Assembly (NCBI GenBank): GCA_021648685.1
Contig: JAKISI010000022.1
Span: 1 to 47,529 of the forward strand
Source: Candidatus Polarisedimenticolaceae bacterium
Lineage (GTDB): Bacteria; Pseudomonadota; Gammaproteobacteria; Chromatiales; Chromatiaceae
DNA length: 47,529 bases
Direction of reading: 5' to 3'
Both the position numbers and the translations under genes were made by a program. The notes beneath the pieces were generated by a model, which did not search any database, was not told the DNA's origin, and was given only the letters and a program-made list of their open reading frames with translations. This document shows positions 1-10,034 of this stretch, in pieces; within the stretch, counting starts at the first letter, position 1, and every line of letters begins with the position of its first letter.

Positions 1-205
1 ATGGGAGTTATTCTCATCTGGAGTGTGGTGATAGGAAAAAACAGCGCTGGCATTGATAATGCGGCCTAAAATAACCAAGCGTGGTAGTACGATTTTGCTA
101 AAAAACTGAGTTTTCTGCCGGACACTAAATTATACAAAAGCACTATCTGGATCACATTGCCGCATCATCCAGACCAGCACCCACGCAAAGCCCCGGAATA
201 ACAAC
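1..205. other. Left edge, no confident gene
   Basis: An open frame from the window edge ends at a TAA at 67-69 (22 codons, hydrophobic start). It could be the tail of an upstream gene, but it is too short to identify. The rest up to the cytochrome start at 206 is AT-rich spacer. I see no convincing terminator or consensus promoter. Confidence 0.3.
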
Positions 206-1390
206 ATGTATATGAGATCATCATCCCCAATCCAATACGCTTTTTCATGTTGTCTGCTCCTTCTTCTCTCTATATTCGCCACTCTCTGCAACGCAGAAGA
301 TAGCGAATTCCGCATAAAATTTATCAATAACTACAAGACATTCCAGTTTAAGGCACAAGAAAATCTAATCCGCAAAAGCGGGGACATTATGGCTGATGAG
401 ATCTTCAGCCTGATCATAGATGCCATGGATGATGACATCTCTATTGGAAAAAGGATGTTCCTGTTGGATGCTGCAAGCGCAATGGCATCCGGTTACCAGC
501 ACTATCACGGTGGTGGGAAAAAATTTATCCGCAAGGTCGATAAACTCATCAAAAAAGAGCTTAAGAAGGAGGCTGAGCGCACAGCAGAGCTGATGAAGTG
601 GAAAAAAGAGGAGCGGTTTCTCGGCAACTTCGTTATGAAAACCCATGAAAAAGAGCTTGAGGAGGCAGGGCTGGCACCCGTCATCTATCCACACTGGGTT
701 CACCGCATCTGGTATGACTGCTCTGTCTGTCACCAGGATATTTTTATAATGAAGCGGTGGCGTAATGACATCACCAAAGAGAAGATCCAGGCTGGCGAAC
801 AGTGTGGAGTCTGCCACAATGGAACCATCGCCTTTGGCGCCAGTAACGAGGAGGAGTGTGACCGCTGCCACATTGCCGGAAAACCTGAAGCAGAACGGCT
901 GCACAATGCCAACCAGATTGATAACCAGCACATCGCCGACATCGCCAAACAGGTTGGTGCTGAATGGAATGCTGACAAGCTACCTGGTGGTCGCATGCCC
1001 ATTGATGAACATGGTTTCATTGACTGGCTGTTGCTGAAAGAAGAGGATGTTTTTAAGCCTATCGAATCTCTGGAGGAGAATTATAAGCAGAAGATTCGTG
1101 ACAACCAGATCCTTTTTGTCTCAAAGAGCAAACTCGAAAATGTGCTTTTCAGCCACAATGTGCACTCAAGCTGGATTAAATGTGAATCCTGCCACCCTGC
1201 CATTTTTGAAGAGAGCCTGAAAAACAAGGTGAAAATGGTGCGGATGTCAAAAGGTGAAAACTGCGGCTACTGTCATGGCAAGGTCTCTTTCACCTTTGCT
1301 GACTGCAAACGCTGCCACAGCCAAGCAAAAGGGGTGGAGGTCAATGGCGCACTGATACATATCGGCCAACCCAAAAAGAAGAAGAAATAG
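206..1390 (+). CDS. Six-haem periplasmic c-type cytochrome (two c7-like triheme modules)
   Basis: An electron-transfer protein of 394 aa. Residues 1-30 form a signal peptide (hydrophobic stretch 12-27, likely cleavage after Cys-Asn-Ala), so it acts in the periplasm. Six CxxCH haem-attachment motifs are visible at residues 172-176, 200-204, 218-222, 326-330, 353-357 and 367-371. They fall into two groups of three, each preceded by a His-rich segment (about 163-166 and 317-320) that could supply distal haem ligands. This is the layout of the c(7)-type triheme family. Between the modules lies a helical linker of about 100 residues, and the C-terminus is lysine-rich. The redox partner is not evident: no reductase, porin or quinol oxidase lies beside it. 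A second ATG at 212 is an alternative start. It converges on the oxidoreductase downstream. Confidence 0.88.
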   Translation: MYMRSSSPIQYAFSCCLLLLLSIFATLCNAEDSEFRIKFINNYKTFQFKAQENLIRKSGDIMADEIFSLIIDAMDDDISIGKRMFLLDAASAMASGYQHYHGGGKKFIRKVDKLIKKELKKEAERTAELMKWKKEERFLGNFVMKTHEKELEEAGLAPVIYPHWVHRIWYDCSVCHQDIFIMKRWRNDITKEKIQAGEQCGVCHNGTIAFGASNEEECDRCHIAGKPEAERLHNANQIDNQHIADIAKQVGAEWNADKLPGGRMPIDEHGFIDWLLLKEEDVFKPIESLEENYKQKIRDNQILFVSKSKLENVLFSHNVHSSWIKCESCHPAIFEESLKNKVKMVRMSKGENCGYCHGKVSFTFADCKRCHSQAKGVEVNGALIHIGQPKKKKK

Positions 1391-1427
1391 TCACAACCAA
1401 CTTCTCATTTTAGCTTGATAAGAGGCG

Positions 1428-3554
1428 CTAACCGCGCCGCCAGCCATGAAACCGTTCAACCCAGCCCAGCACTCTCGCTGGTGCATGGGCACGCTTCCAC
1501 ACACCTGCTGCATATTTATTAGCCTCGCTCAAGGTAGGATAGGCATGGATGGTTCCCAGGATTTTATTCAGCCCCAATCCATAACGCATGGCAGTGACAA
1601 ATTCAGTGATCAGCTCTCCAGCATGTTCACCAACAATCATAGCCCCCAGGATGCGATCCCTGCCTGGCACCGTGAGTACCTTGACAAAACCCTCTGCCAC
1701 CTCATCGACAATAGCCCGATCCAGCTCGGCAAGATCAAAGCGGGTTACCTCATACTCCACACCCTGCGCGCGCGCCTCCCTCTCATTCAACCCCACCCTG
1801 GCCACCTCCGGCTCAGTGTAGGTGGTGTGAGGGATGGCGCTGTAGTCCACACGAAAACGGCGCAGAGAGCCAAACAGCGCATTCACAGCGGCATACCAGG
1901 CCTGATGCGCCGCGGCATGGGTATATTGGTAAGGGCCAACCACGTCACCGCAGGCGAAGATATTGGGGAAACGGGTCTGTAGAAACTCATTGGTCTCAAT
2001 GGTGCCTGTGCGGGTAAGGGGGATATTCAGCTCCTCCAGACCAAACCCGCAGGTATTGGGCGCGCGACCCAGAGCCAGCAGGAGCTGATCAAACTCAAGC
2101 CGCTGCTCATCTTTCCCGTTTTGGCAGATCACCAGCTGCACCCCCTCCTCCACCCGAAAGGCCTTTGCTCGATACCCCAGCTCCAGCCGCACCCCCTCTC
2201 TGCGCAGGCGCCCAGCCAGCAGCTCACCTGCCTCATCATCCTCCCTGGGGAGCAAGCCAGGCCCTACGATAGTAACCTCGCTGCCAAAACGGGCAAAGCA
2301 CTGGCCCAGCTCACAGCCAATGGGGCCAGCACCCAGAATCAGCAGTCGCCTGGGCAGTTCACGGATTTCCCAAAGGGTGTCTGAGGTCAGATAGGCAATC
2401 TGCTCCAGTCCCGGCAGGGGCGGGACAAAGGGGCGCGCACCAGTGGCAATGACAATGTTTTTGCTGGTCAGCAGCTCTCCGTCCACCTCTACCTTCCAGG
2501 GGGAGATGATCCTGGCCGTACCCTGAATCACCTCAACCCCCAAGCGGGTGTAGCGCGCTACAGAGTCATGCGGCTCAATGGTTTTGATCACCCGATGCAC
2601 CCGCGCCATCACCTCAGCAAAATCAAACTCGACCTCTGCACGCTGAAAGCCAAGTTCAGCAGCACGCTTGGCATCGGCAATGAATCGGGCAGAGCGGATC
2701 AGCGCCTTGGAGGGCACGCAGCCGGTATTCAGACAATCACCGCCCATTTTATCCCGCTCTATCAGGGTGACCTTCGCCTTCACCGCAGCCGCAATATAGG
2801 CTGTTACCAGCCCACCTGATCCGGCACCGATCACAATGATATTACGGTCAAAGCGCGCAGGTTTCTCCCAGCCTTTATAGCACTGCCGGGCGCGCAGCCC
2901 ATCCAGCATCCGCCTGGCAATCAGCGGAAACAGCCCCAACAGCACGAAGGAGCCCAGCAACCCTGGCGAGAAAATACCGGAGAGGGATTCCAGCTGGCCA
3001 AGCTGGGTACCCGCATTTACATAGACCAGCGTCCCGGCAAACATGCCTACCAGACTCACCCAGGCATAGGTTCGGGCCGGCATGGGGGTCAACCCCATCA
3101 ACAGGTTGATCACAAAAAAGGGAAACAGCGGAACCAGCCGCAGCCCAAATAGATAAAAAGCACCATCCTTTTCAATGCCCGCATTGATTGTATTCAAGCG
3201 ATCACCAAACCGCTTCTGCACCCAGTCACGCAGCAGAAAACGGGAGAGCAGAAAAGCCAGCGTAGCGCCAAGGGTAGAGGCAAAGGAGACGATAAGCGCC
3301 CCCCAAAAGAGGCCAAAGATAGCTCCGGCCACCAAAGTCAGCACCACAGCCCCTGGCAGCGACAACCCCGTCACAGCCACATAGAGCAGAAAAAAACCCA
3401 ATGCCGTTACGAGCGGGTTGGTCTGAAAATGGCCCTTCAACTCCATCCGTTGGGACTGGAGATACTCAAGGCTCAATAACTGCCCAAGATCAAACAGAAA
3501 AAAAGCCCCGATGAGCAGGGCAACGATGATAATAAGAGAGGTGCTCTTATGCAC
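1428..3554 (-). CDS. TVP38/TMEM64 membrane domain fused to FAD-dependent pyridine nucleotide-disulfide oxidoreductase
   Basis: A 708-aa two-part protein. Residues 1-230 are strongly hydrophobic with several membrane segments and match the SNARE-associated TVP38/TMEM64 (DedA-like) type. From about residue 236 a dihydrolipoamide dehydrogenase/mercuric reductase-type flavoprotein begins: an FAD-binding GxGxGG near 243-248, the redox pair Cys274/Cys279 in CLNTGC, a second nucleotide-binding GxGxxGxE near 405-415, and a C-terminal dimerization domain with the catalytic HxxPTLSE motif. All catalytic elements are intact, so it is probably an active NAD(P)H-dependent disulfide reductase at the inner membrane. 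No paired Cys for mercury delivery and no mer genes are present, so mercury reduction is not supported. The substrate is unknown. This fusion occurs in other proteobacteria and is often annotated only by its reductase half. Confidence 0.85.
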   Translation of the reverse strand: MHKSTSLIIIVALLIGAFFLFDLGQLLSLEYLQSQRMELKGHFQTNPLVTALGFFLLYVAVTGLSLPGAVVLTLVAGAIFGLFWGALIVSFASTLGATLAFLLSRFLLRDWVQKRFGDRLNTINAGIEKDGAFYLFGLRLVPLFPFFVINLLMGLTPMPARTYAWVSLVGMFAGTLVYVNAGTQLGQLESLSGIFSPGLLGSFVLLGLFPLIARRMLDGLRARQCYKGWEKPARFDRNIIVIGAGSGGLVTAYIAAAVKAKVTLIERDKMGGDCLNTGCVPSKALIRSARFIADAKRAAELGFQRAEVEFDFAEVMARVHRVIKTIEPHDSVARYTRLGVEVIQGTARIISPWKVEVDGELLTSKNIVIATGARPFVPPLPGLEQIAYLTSDTLWEIRELPRRLLILGAGPIGCELGQCFARFGSEVTIVGPGLLPREDDEAGELLAGRLRREGVRLELGYRAKAFRVEEGVQLVICQNGKDEQRLEFDQLLLALGRAPNTCGFGLEELNIPLTRTGTIETNEFLQTRFPNIFACGDVVGPYQYTHAAAHQAWYAAVNALFGSLRRFRVDYSAIPHTTYTEPEVARVGLNEREARAQGVEYEVTRFDLAELDRAIVDEVAEGFVKVLTVPGRDRILGAMIVGEHAGELITEFVTAMRYGLGLNKILGTIHAYPTLSEANKYAAGVWKRAHAPARVLGWVERFHGWRRG

Positions 3555-3634
3555 TTAATCTGCTCCTTGGTTAATGTCTCTTTTAAGATTCGGAAATTGT
3601 TTTATCATCTAAGCCCCGCCAATGGACAGCCAAT

Positions 3635-4354
3635 ATGCTACATCTACTTGATCCCGACAATCCTGAAGCCCCCTTTCCTGATGTGGCTCTGGCCGAAAAA
3701 GAGCCCAATGGCCTGCTGGCATTGGGCGGTGACCTCTCACCGGAAAGACTCATCAACGCCTATCAACACGGCGTCTTTCCCTGGTACAGCAATGGCCAGC
3801 CTATTCTGTGGTGGTCGCCCGACCCACGCGCTGTACTCTTTCCAACACAGCTGAAAATCTCTCGCAGCCTGAAAAAAACCCTGCGCAACAAGCCCTTCAG
3901 CGTCTCTTTTGATCGTCATTTTGAGCATGTCCTGCAGCACTGCGCCAGCCCAAGGGAGGATGCGGGGGGCACCTGGATTACAACGGAGATGGAGGCTGCC
4001 TATATCCAACTGCACAGGGCGCAGGTCGCCCATTCGGTTGAGGTCTGGTATGAGGAAAGGCTGGTAGGTGGTCTCTATGGGGTGGCCATTGGGCAGGTTT
4101 TTTTTGGCGAATCCATGTTCAGCCGGATGAGTGATGCCTCCAAGGTTGGGCTTGTCCATCTTACATCCTGTCTAATGCGCTGGGGCTACCGGCTTATCGA
4201 CTGCCAGGTACATTCCAGCCATCTATCCAGCCTGGGCGCACAGGAGATAGAGCGCCAGCAATTTACCCGCCACTTGCAACAGTGGTGCAACCAGCCAGGG
4301 CGGAGCGGGTCATGGCTAACGGCTCCAGAGCCACCACTCCATTCCATAGAATGA
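3635..4354 (+). CDS. aat: Leucyl/phenylalanyl-tRNA--protein transferase
   Basis: A cytoplasmic enzyme that moves Leu or Phe from aminoacyl-tRNA to the N-terminus of proteins beginning with Arg or Lys, making them ClpS/ClpA substrates. The 239 aa match family length. Visible signatures are the FPxxxLALxEPNGLLALGGDL-type N-terminus, the GxFPWYS...WWSPDPR block near residues 46-66, GTWIT, and VGGLYGVxxGxxFFGESMFSRxxxASK in the C-terminal GNAT-like fold. The gene overlaps the next one in an ATGA at 4351-4354, suggesting translational coupling. It is the first gene of the aat-bpt-infA set. Confidence 0.97.
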   Translation: MLHLLDPDNPEAPFPDVALAEKEPNGLLALGGDLSPERLINAYQHGVFPWYSNGQPILWWSPDPRAVLFPTQLKISRSLKKTLRNKPFSVSFDRHFEHVLQHCASPREDAGGTWITTEMEAAYIQLHRAQVAHSVEVWYEERLVGGLYGVAIGQVFFGESMFSRMSDASKVGLVHLTSCLMRWGYRLIDCQVHSSHLSSLGAQEIERQQFTRHLQQWCNQPGRSGSWLTAPEPPLHSIE

Positions 4355-5082
4355 AGGCATCACTGAATCTCTACCGCAGCCAGGAGGATAAGTGCGCCTA
4401 TCTGCCTGAAAGACACTCAACCACGCTTTTTGTTGACCCTGCCGCAGCCTTGGACACGCAGATCTACAGCCATCTGCTAGCACAGGGATTCAGGCGCAGC
4501 GGCGACCACCTGTACAGACCGAACTGCGGTTCATGCCAGGCCTGCATCCCGTTGCGCCTTCCTGTTGCCCATTTCAAACCCAATAGAAACCAACGAAGGG
4601 TGTGGGCAAAGAGTTCAGAAAAGCTGGTTGTCCACACCCGGCCCGCAACATTCCAAGATGAGCACTTTGAACTTTACTGCCGCTATATTCAATCCAGGCA
4701 TCCCGATGGGGAGATGGCCAACCCCTCCCCTGACCATTTCCCCGGTTTTCTCACCAGCCGTTGGTGCAAAACCCGCTTTTTTGAACTACAGGTTGCACAA
4801 AAACTCACAGCTATTGCAGTGACCGATCTATTGCCCAATGGGCTCTCTGCCGTCTATACCTTCTTTGATCCTGAGCTGTCACACCTCAGCCCAGGTGTGC
4901 TGGCACTGCTCTGGCAGATCCAGGAGGCTCAGCGACAAGGATTGCCCTGGCTCTATTTGGGATATTGGGTGCCCGGCTGTAGAAAAATGAGTTACAAATC
5001 AAATTACCGACCCCTGCAAATATGGAGGGATGGCCGGTGGCAGACGTTTGATCAAAATGAAGAAATTTTACCTTTTGGATAG
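4351..5082 (+). CDS. bpt: Aspartate/glutamate leucyltransferase (Bpt/Ate family)
   Basis: Transfers leucine from Leu-tRNA to proteins with N-terminal Asp or Glu; the eukaryotic relatives transfer arginine. I chose the ATG at 4351, giving 243 aa, because it makes an ATGA overlap with aat and starts directly at the conserved N-terminus. An open frame continues upstream to 4282 inside aat and is unlikely to be used. Family signatures are the early Cys in [10 protein letters not shown], the [14 protein letters not shown] block, and in the C-terminal half an AVYTFFDPE stretch and a YLGYWVxGCxKMxYKxxYRP block. With aat, clpS and clpA in the same 4.4 kb, its role in the bacterial N-degron pathway is well supported by context. 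Whether it attaches Leu or Arg cannot be read from sequence, so the symbol follows the gammaproteobacterial convention. Confidence 0.94.
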   Translation: MKASLNLYRSQEDKCAYLPERHSTTLFVDPAAALDTQIYSHLLAQGFRRSGDHLYRPNCGSCQACIPLRLPVAHFKPNRNQRRVWAKSSEKLVVHTRPATFQDEHFELYCRYIQSRHPDGEMANPSPDHFPGFLTSRWCKTRFFELQVAQKLTAIAVTDLLPNGLSAVYTFFDPELSHLSPGVLALLWQIQEAQRQGLPWLYLGYWVPGCRKMSYKSNYRPLQIWRDGRWQTFDQNEEILPFG

Positions 5083-5090
5083 GCTTGTTA

Positions 5091-5099
5091 TGCTATACT
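5091..5099 (+). promoter_or_regulatory. Extended -10 promoter for infA
   Basis: TGCTATACT at 5091-5099 is an extended -10 element that straddles the bpt stop codon, about 40 nt before the infA start. No good -35 hexamer is visible, which extended -10 promoters can tolerate. It would give infA expression independent of aat-bpt. Confidence 0.4.
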
Positions 5100-5138
5100 C
5101 CCGCCCCAATTCAGCATGTAAGGGTAATGAGAAACCGA

Positions 5139-5357
5139 ATGGCAAAAGAAGATTTTATTGAGATGGAAGGGACAGTGACTGAAACGCTTCCCAACACAAT
5201 GTTCCGGGTAGAGTTAGAAAATGGGCATGTCGTAACCGCCCACATTTCAGGCAAGATGCGCAAACACTATATCCGCATCCTTACGGGCGACAAAGTTACC
5301 GTTCAGCTGACCCCCTACGACCTTAGCAAAGGCCGCATTACCTACCGCGCCCGTTAG
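5139..5357 (+). CDS. infA: Translation initiation factor IF-1
   Basis: IF-1 binds the ribosomal A site and assists IF-2 and IF-3 during initiation. From the ATG at 5139 the protein is 72 aa, the canonical length, beginning [13 protein letters not shown] and consisting of one S1/OB fold ending in KGRITYRAR. The upstream in-frame ATGs at 5085 and 5127 would add residues absent from the family. It sits between the leucyltransferase and the convergent clpA, the arrangement known in other Gammaproteobacteria. Confidence 0.98.
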   Translation: MAKEDFIEMEGTVTETLPNTMFRVELENGHVVTAHISGKMRKHYIRILTGDKVTVQLTPYDLSKGRITYRAR

Positions 5358-5384
5358 ATTACCAGGGCGCCATCATCTTCCCAT

Positions 5385-7640
5385 CTAGTGGACAGTAGCG
5401 TCCTCAACATCAAATACCAGCTCGCCATCAGAGACGCTGATCCGAACACAACCACCGCCTGACAGGTCGCCAAACAGCAGCTTTTCAGCCAGCGGCTTTT
5501 TGATCTGCTCTCGAATCACCCTGTCCATGGGTCGTGCGCCCATCTTTGGATCGTAGCCATGCTTGGCCAACCAGCTACGCACATCTGGCTCAATAACCAG
5601 TGACACCTTCTTCTCCTGAAGTTGTCCCTCCAGTTCAAACAGAAACTTGTCCACGACACTGCCCAGCACTTCAGCCGACAACGGTTTAAACTGGATGGTG
5701 GCATCCAGGCGGTTGCGAAACTCGGGGGAAAAGATCTTCTTGATCGCCTCCATCCCATCACTGCTGTGATCCTGGTTGGTAAACCCGATTGAGGCTCGAC
5801 TCATATCGGCAGCCCCTGCATTGGTGGTCATGACCACCACCACATTTCGAAAATCGGCCTTGCGCCCGTTGTTATCTGTCAATGAGCCGTTATCCATCAC
5901 CTGTAGCAGCAGGTTGAATATATCAGGGTGCGCCTTTTCAACCTCATCCAGCAACAGCACCGCATGCGGGTGTTTGTTGATCTCCTCTGTCAGCAGCCCC
6001 CCCTGGTCGAACCCCACATAGCCGGGCGGCGCCCCAATGAGGCGGGAGACCGTATGCCGCTCCATATACTCCGACATATCAAAGCGGATCAGCTTCATGC
6101 CCATAATGCGTGCCAGCTGCTGGGTAACCTCGGTCTTGCCGACACCGGTCGGGCCGGCAAACAGAAATGAACCAACCGGGCGCTGATCTGCCCCCAGGCC
6201 AGAGCGGTTCATGCGAATAGCCGATACCAGGGTATCAATTGCCTCATCCTGCCCAAACACCACCATCTGTAGGTTTTTGGCCAGGTTCTTCAATACCTCT
6301 TTATCAGAGACTGATACCGTTTTTGCCGGTATCTGCGCCATCTTTGAGACGACATTCTCAATATCAAGCACGCTGATGCTTTTCTTGCGCTTGGCAGCGG
6401 GCTGTAGCTGGACACTGGCACCCGCCTCATCAATCACATCAATGGCCTTGTCCGGCAGGTGCCGGTCATTGATATAGCGTGCCGAGAGTTCCGATGCGGT
6501 TCTTAGTGCCTTTAAAGAGAACCGCACGCTGTGGTGCGATTCAAAACGGGATTTGAGTCCTTTCAGGATCTCAAAGGTCTCATCCACCGATGGCTCTTTA
6601 ATATCAATCTTTTGAAAGCGCCGTGTCAGCGCATGATCCTTCTCAAAGATGGTTCGGAACTCCTGATAGGTTGTCGAACCGATACAGCGCAGCTCGCCAG
6701 AGGCCAGCATCGGTTTGAGCAGGTTTGAAGCATCCATGACACCACCCGAAGCCGCACCTGCTCCAATGATGGTGTGAATCTCATCTATGAACAGAATTGC
6801 TTCTGGTTTTTCGCGCAGCTCGGCCAGAACCGCTTTCAGGCGCTTCTCAAAATCGCCACGATATTTTGTGCCGGCAACCAACCCGCCCAGATCCAAAGAG
6901 TAGATCGTGCACTTCTCAAGAACCTCGGGGACATCACCCTCCACAATCTTCTTGGCCAGCCCTTCTGCAATTGCAGTTTTGCCGACACCAGCCTCGCCCA
7001 CCAGCAGAGGGTTGTTTTTACGCCGACGGCAGAGAATCTGTGCGGTACGTTCCAGCTCCTCTTTTCGGCCAATCAGAGGGTCTATCTTGCCCAGTCTTGC
7101 CATCTCATTGAGGTCACTGGCATAGCACTCCAGGGGGCTTTTCTTTGCCGCATCACCCGCATCTTCAACATTTGTATCAGCATCTTCATCTGCATCCGAC
7201 TCACCATGCACCTTGGAGATACCATGCGAGATGTAATTTACGACATCCAGACGATTGACATTGTGCTGCTCCAGAAAAAAGACCGCCTGTGACTCCTGCT
7301 CATTAAATATGGATACAATGACATTTGCAGCGGTTACCTCCTTGCTACCTGATGACTGCACATGAAAGACGGCACGCTGCAAGACGCGCTGAAAACCCAG
7401 GGTAGGCTGTGTTTCGCGATGATCTGATTCAGGAAGGATGGGCGTTGTCTGCCGAACAAAGGCATCCAGTTCCATCCTAAGCTGCTCGGTGTCTGCTCCG
7501 CAAGCCTGGAGAACCTGGGTGGCCAGCGGATTATCCAGCAGTGCGAGTAGCAGATGCTCAACGGTCATAAACTCATAGTGCCTTTCATTCGCCTGTTGAA
7601 AGGAGTGATTGAGCGTAAACTCAAGTTCTTTACTCAGCAT
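5385..7640 (-). CDS. clpA: ATP-dependent Clp protease ATP-binding subunit ClpA
   Basis: A Hsp100 unfoldase that feeds substrates, including N-degron proteins delivered by ClpS, to the ClpP peptidase. 751 aa, close to the E. coli length. Order: Clp N-domain (1-145), acidic linker, first AAA+ module with Walker A GEAGVGKT at 215-222 and Walker B FIDEIH near 284-289, and a second AAA+ module with Walker A GPTGVGKT at 496-503, followed by a C-terminal D2 small domain. The ClpP-docking tripeptide is present as Ile-Gly-Phe in the segment after AADMSRAS. clpS lies 81 nt upstream on the same strand, so the two are probably cotranscribed. clpP is not in this window. Confidence 0.98.
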   Translation of the reverse strand: MLSKELEFTLNHSFQQANERHYEFMTVEHLLLALLDNPLATQVLQACGADTEQLRMELDAFVRQTTPILPESDHRETQPTLGFQRVLQRAVFHVQSSGSKEVTAANVIVSIFNEQESQAVFFLEQHNVNRLDVVNYISHGISKVHGESDADEDADTNVEDAGDAAKKSPLECYASDLNEMARLGKIDPLIGRKEELERTAQILCRRRKNNPLLVGEAGVGKTAIAEGLAKKIVEGDVPEVLEKCTIYSLDLGGLVAGTKYRGDFEKRLKAVLAELREKPEAILFIDEIHTIIGAGAASGGVMDASNLLKPMLASGELRCIGSTTYQEFRTIFEKDHALTRRFQKIDIKEPSVDETFEILKGLKSRFESHHSVRFSLKALRTASELSARYINDRHLPDKAIDVIDEAGASVQLQPAAKRKKSISVLDIENVVSKMAQIPAKTVSVSDKEVLKNLAKNLQMVVFGQDEAIDTLVSAIRMNRSGLGADQRPVGSFLFAGPTGVGKTEVTQQLARIMGMKLIRFDMSEYMERHTVSRLIGAPPGYVGFDQGGLLTEEINKHPHAVLLLDEVEKAHPDIFNLLLQVMDNGSLTDNNGRKADFRNVVVVMTTNAGAADMSRASIGFTNQDHSSDGMEAIKKIFSPEFRNRLDATIQFKPLSAEVLGSVVDKFLFELEGQLQEKKVSLVIEPDVRSWLAKHGYDPKMGARPMDRVIREQIKKPLAEKLLFGDLSGGGCVRISVSDGELVFDVEDATVH

Positions 7641-7721
7641 TATCGCCTACCTTCGGCTGCATCCAGCCGCACAAATTTATGGTCAAGCCACATAACCAGT
7701 ACCGATATAGACCGGCTATAT

Positions 7722-8042
7722 TCAGTTTTTCTCCATTGTGCAGAGCAATGGATGCTGGTTCTTTCTGGCGTATTCATTCACCTGGGCCACCTTGGTCTCT
7801 GCAATATCACGGGTAAACAGACCACAAACCCCCACACCTTTGGTGTGTACATGCAACATAACCTGCGTCGCCCGCTCCCGATCCAGCTGAAAAAATGATT
7901 CCAACACCTGAATCACAAAATCCATCGGCGTATAGTCATCATTCAACAGCATCACCTTATACATTGGAGGCCGTTTTAGCTTCGGCCTCCCCTCCTGCAC
8001 CGCCAAACCACCATCAGCATTGTGTTTATCTTGCTCTGTCAT
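7722..8042 (-). CDS. clpS: ATP-dependent Clp protease adaptor ClpS
   Basis: The N-recognin that binds N-terminal Leu, Phe, Tyr or Trp and hands the protein to ClpA. 106 aa: an unstructured N-tail of about 22 residues, then the conserved core with the [16 protein letters not shown] pocket block (about residues 32-47) and the [21 protein letters not shown] block. The hydrophobic-pocket residues Asn, Asp, Met and His of the family can be seen in these blocks. It is upstream of clpA with a promoter-like sequence at 8122-8149. Confidence 0.98.
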   Translation of the reverse strand: MTEQDKHNADGGLAVQEGRPKLKRPPMYKVMLLNDDYTPMDFVIQVLESFFQLDRERATQVMLHVHTKGVGVCGLFTRDIAETKVAQVNEYARKNQHPLLCTMEKN

Positions 8043-8121
8043 AACGTATGTATCGGCCTGTATTGCCTATGATTTTAGTTGAAATATAGACTGTTTGCGG
8101 CAACCCGCTGCTCATAGAGGG

Positions 8122-8149
8122 ATTATACCCACTCTACAGCCATCCCCAA
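8122..8149 (-). promoter_or_regulatory. Sigma-70-type promoter for clpS-clpA
   Basis: Reading the minus strand: TTGGGG, a 16-nt spacer, then a perfect TATAAT (plus-strand 8122-8127). The predicted transcript starts near 8115, about 70 nt before clpS. The -35 is weak and the -10 is consensus. Confidence 0.45.
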
Positions 8150-8231
8150 CACTACACTGCAAAATGGGGGGTCACTGATATATATCAAGGTATTACGACA
8201 CAAGACCACATCTGATTTCACACCAAAGTAA

Positions 8232-8259
8232 TTGACCAATTGTCAGGGATGGCTATACT
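8232..8259 (+). promoter_or_regulatory. Sigma-70 promoter for the cold-shock gene
   Basis: TTGACC (8232-8237), 16-nt spacer, TATACT (8254-8259). A transcript from about 8266 would have a leader of about 145 nt before the ATG at 8412. Long structured leaders are typical of cold-shock mRNAs. Confidence 0.55.
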
Positions 8260-8264
8260 TCCAG

Positions 8265-8381
8265 CAACGGCGCATTTTGCAACTCCACCCAGATACCCAG
8301 GATGACTGGGCGCGTGGATGAGCCTGCCGTTGGAAACAGCAACTATTTTACGCATAATGAAAGGCAAGCCAAGATTGCCTT
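8265..8381 (+). promoter_or_regulatory. Structured 5' leader of the cold-shock mRNA
   Basis: Three nested pairings form one compound stem: CAACGGC (8265-8271) with GCCGTTG (8326-8332), TCCAC (8284-8288) with GTGGA (8314-8318), and CCCAG (8296-8300) with CTGGG (8306-8310). A second hairpin follows, AAGGCAA (8361-8367) with TTGCCTT (8375-8381), ending 15 nt before the Shine-Dalgarno AGGAGG at 8396-8401. The arms are exact complements. A thermosensing role is inferred from position only. Confidence 0.5.
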
Positions 8382-8411
8382 GAGCAAAGGAAGTCAGGAG
8401 GAGTACCTGCC

Positions 8412-8624
8412 ATGTCGTCAACAGGTGTAGTTAAATGGTTTAACAATGCAAAAGGATACGGGTTCGTTACCCCAGATCAGGGTGAAAATGATGTTTTTGT
8501 ACATTTTTCATCCATCACCATGGAAGGATACAAGACCCTGAAAGAGGGTCAAAAAGTCCAATTTGAGATAACAGAGGGTCCAAAAGGCCTGCACGCATCC
8601 GATATTAAAGCCGTAGGAGAGTAA
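8412..8624 (+). CDS. cspD: Cold-shock domain protein (CspA family, CspD-like)
   Basis: A 70-aa single cold-shock domain, a five-strand OB fold that binds single-stranded nucleic acid. RNP1 is KGYGFV (about 14-19) and RNP2 is VFVHF (about 28-32). The second half ([17 protein letters not shown], then GPKGLHAS) is closer to CspD than to CspA, and its place divergent from clpS is the E. coli cspD position. E. coli CspD inhibits replication in stationary phase. Whether this one is cold- or stationary-induced cannot be read from sequence. Start supported by AGGAGG 10 nt upstream. Confidence 0.9.
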   Translation: MSSTGVVKWFNNAKGYGFVTPDQGENDVFVHFSSITMEGYKTLKEGQKVQFEITEGPKGLHASDIKAVGE

Positions 8625-8638
8625 TACCTGTTTTAAGT

Positions 8639-8796
8639 CCTCGACCCCCTTCGAGGCAACCAGCCTGCCGTGGGCTGGCACAGGAACACGGGGCATAGCA
8701 GACGGGACATTAGCCGTTGGAGATAACCCCATCTCCTGCAGCCCACGCCCCGTACCCCCTGCCTATTGCTATGCCCCGTGTTCCCGTTTTGTTTTT
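8639..8796 (+). repeat. Hairpin-rich spacer with an 18-bp perfect inverted repeat
   Basis: The 300 bases between the cold-shock gene and mnmA hold no gene but several exact inverted repeats: CCTCGA/TCGAGG (8639-8656), CCAGCC/GGCTGG (8660-8678), and an 18-bp pair at 8683-8700 and 8767-8784 enclosing a small GGAGAT/ATCTCC hairpin. A T-rich run (8787-8796) follows, so the whole could end the cold-shock transcript as a complex terminator. It could also be a structured 3' UTR, a small RNA, or a palindromic repetitive element. Confidence 0.5.
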
Positions 8797-8903
8797 CCTG
8801 CACATCCCCACATGCTAGAATCCCCACGCCGAGTGGTGGCATTCATATCATCAAAGATGCGAGCAATGAGAAGCTCATTCACACCTCAACAAGCACCCCA
8901 TGA

Positions 8904-10033
<1,130 letters not shown>

Positions 10034-10034
<1 letters not shown>

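Noticed and set aside
365-1037. Open frames on both strands inside the cytochrome gene
   Set aside because: Shadow of a haem-protein gene with six CxxCH motifs; no ribosome-binding site and no family features.
1428-3554. Mercury resistance reductase (merA)
   Set aside because: Catalytic core is similar, but the N-terminal part is a membrane TVP38 domain, not a mercury-binding domain, there are no mer neighbours and no C-terminal vicinal Cys pair.
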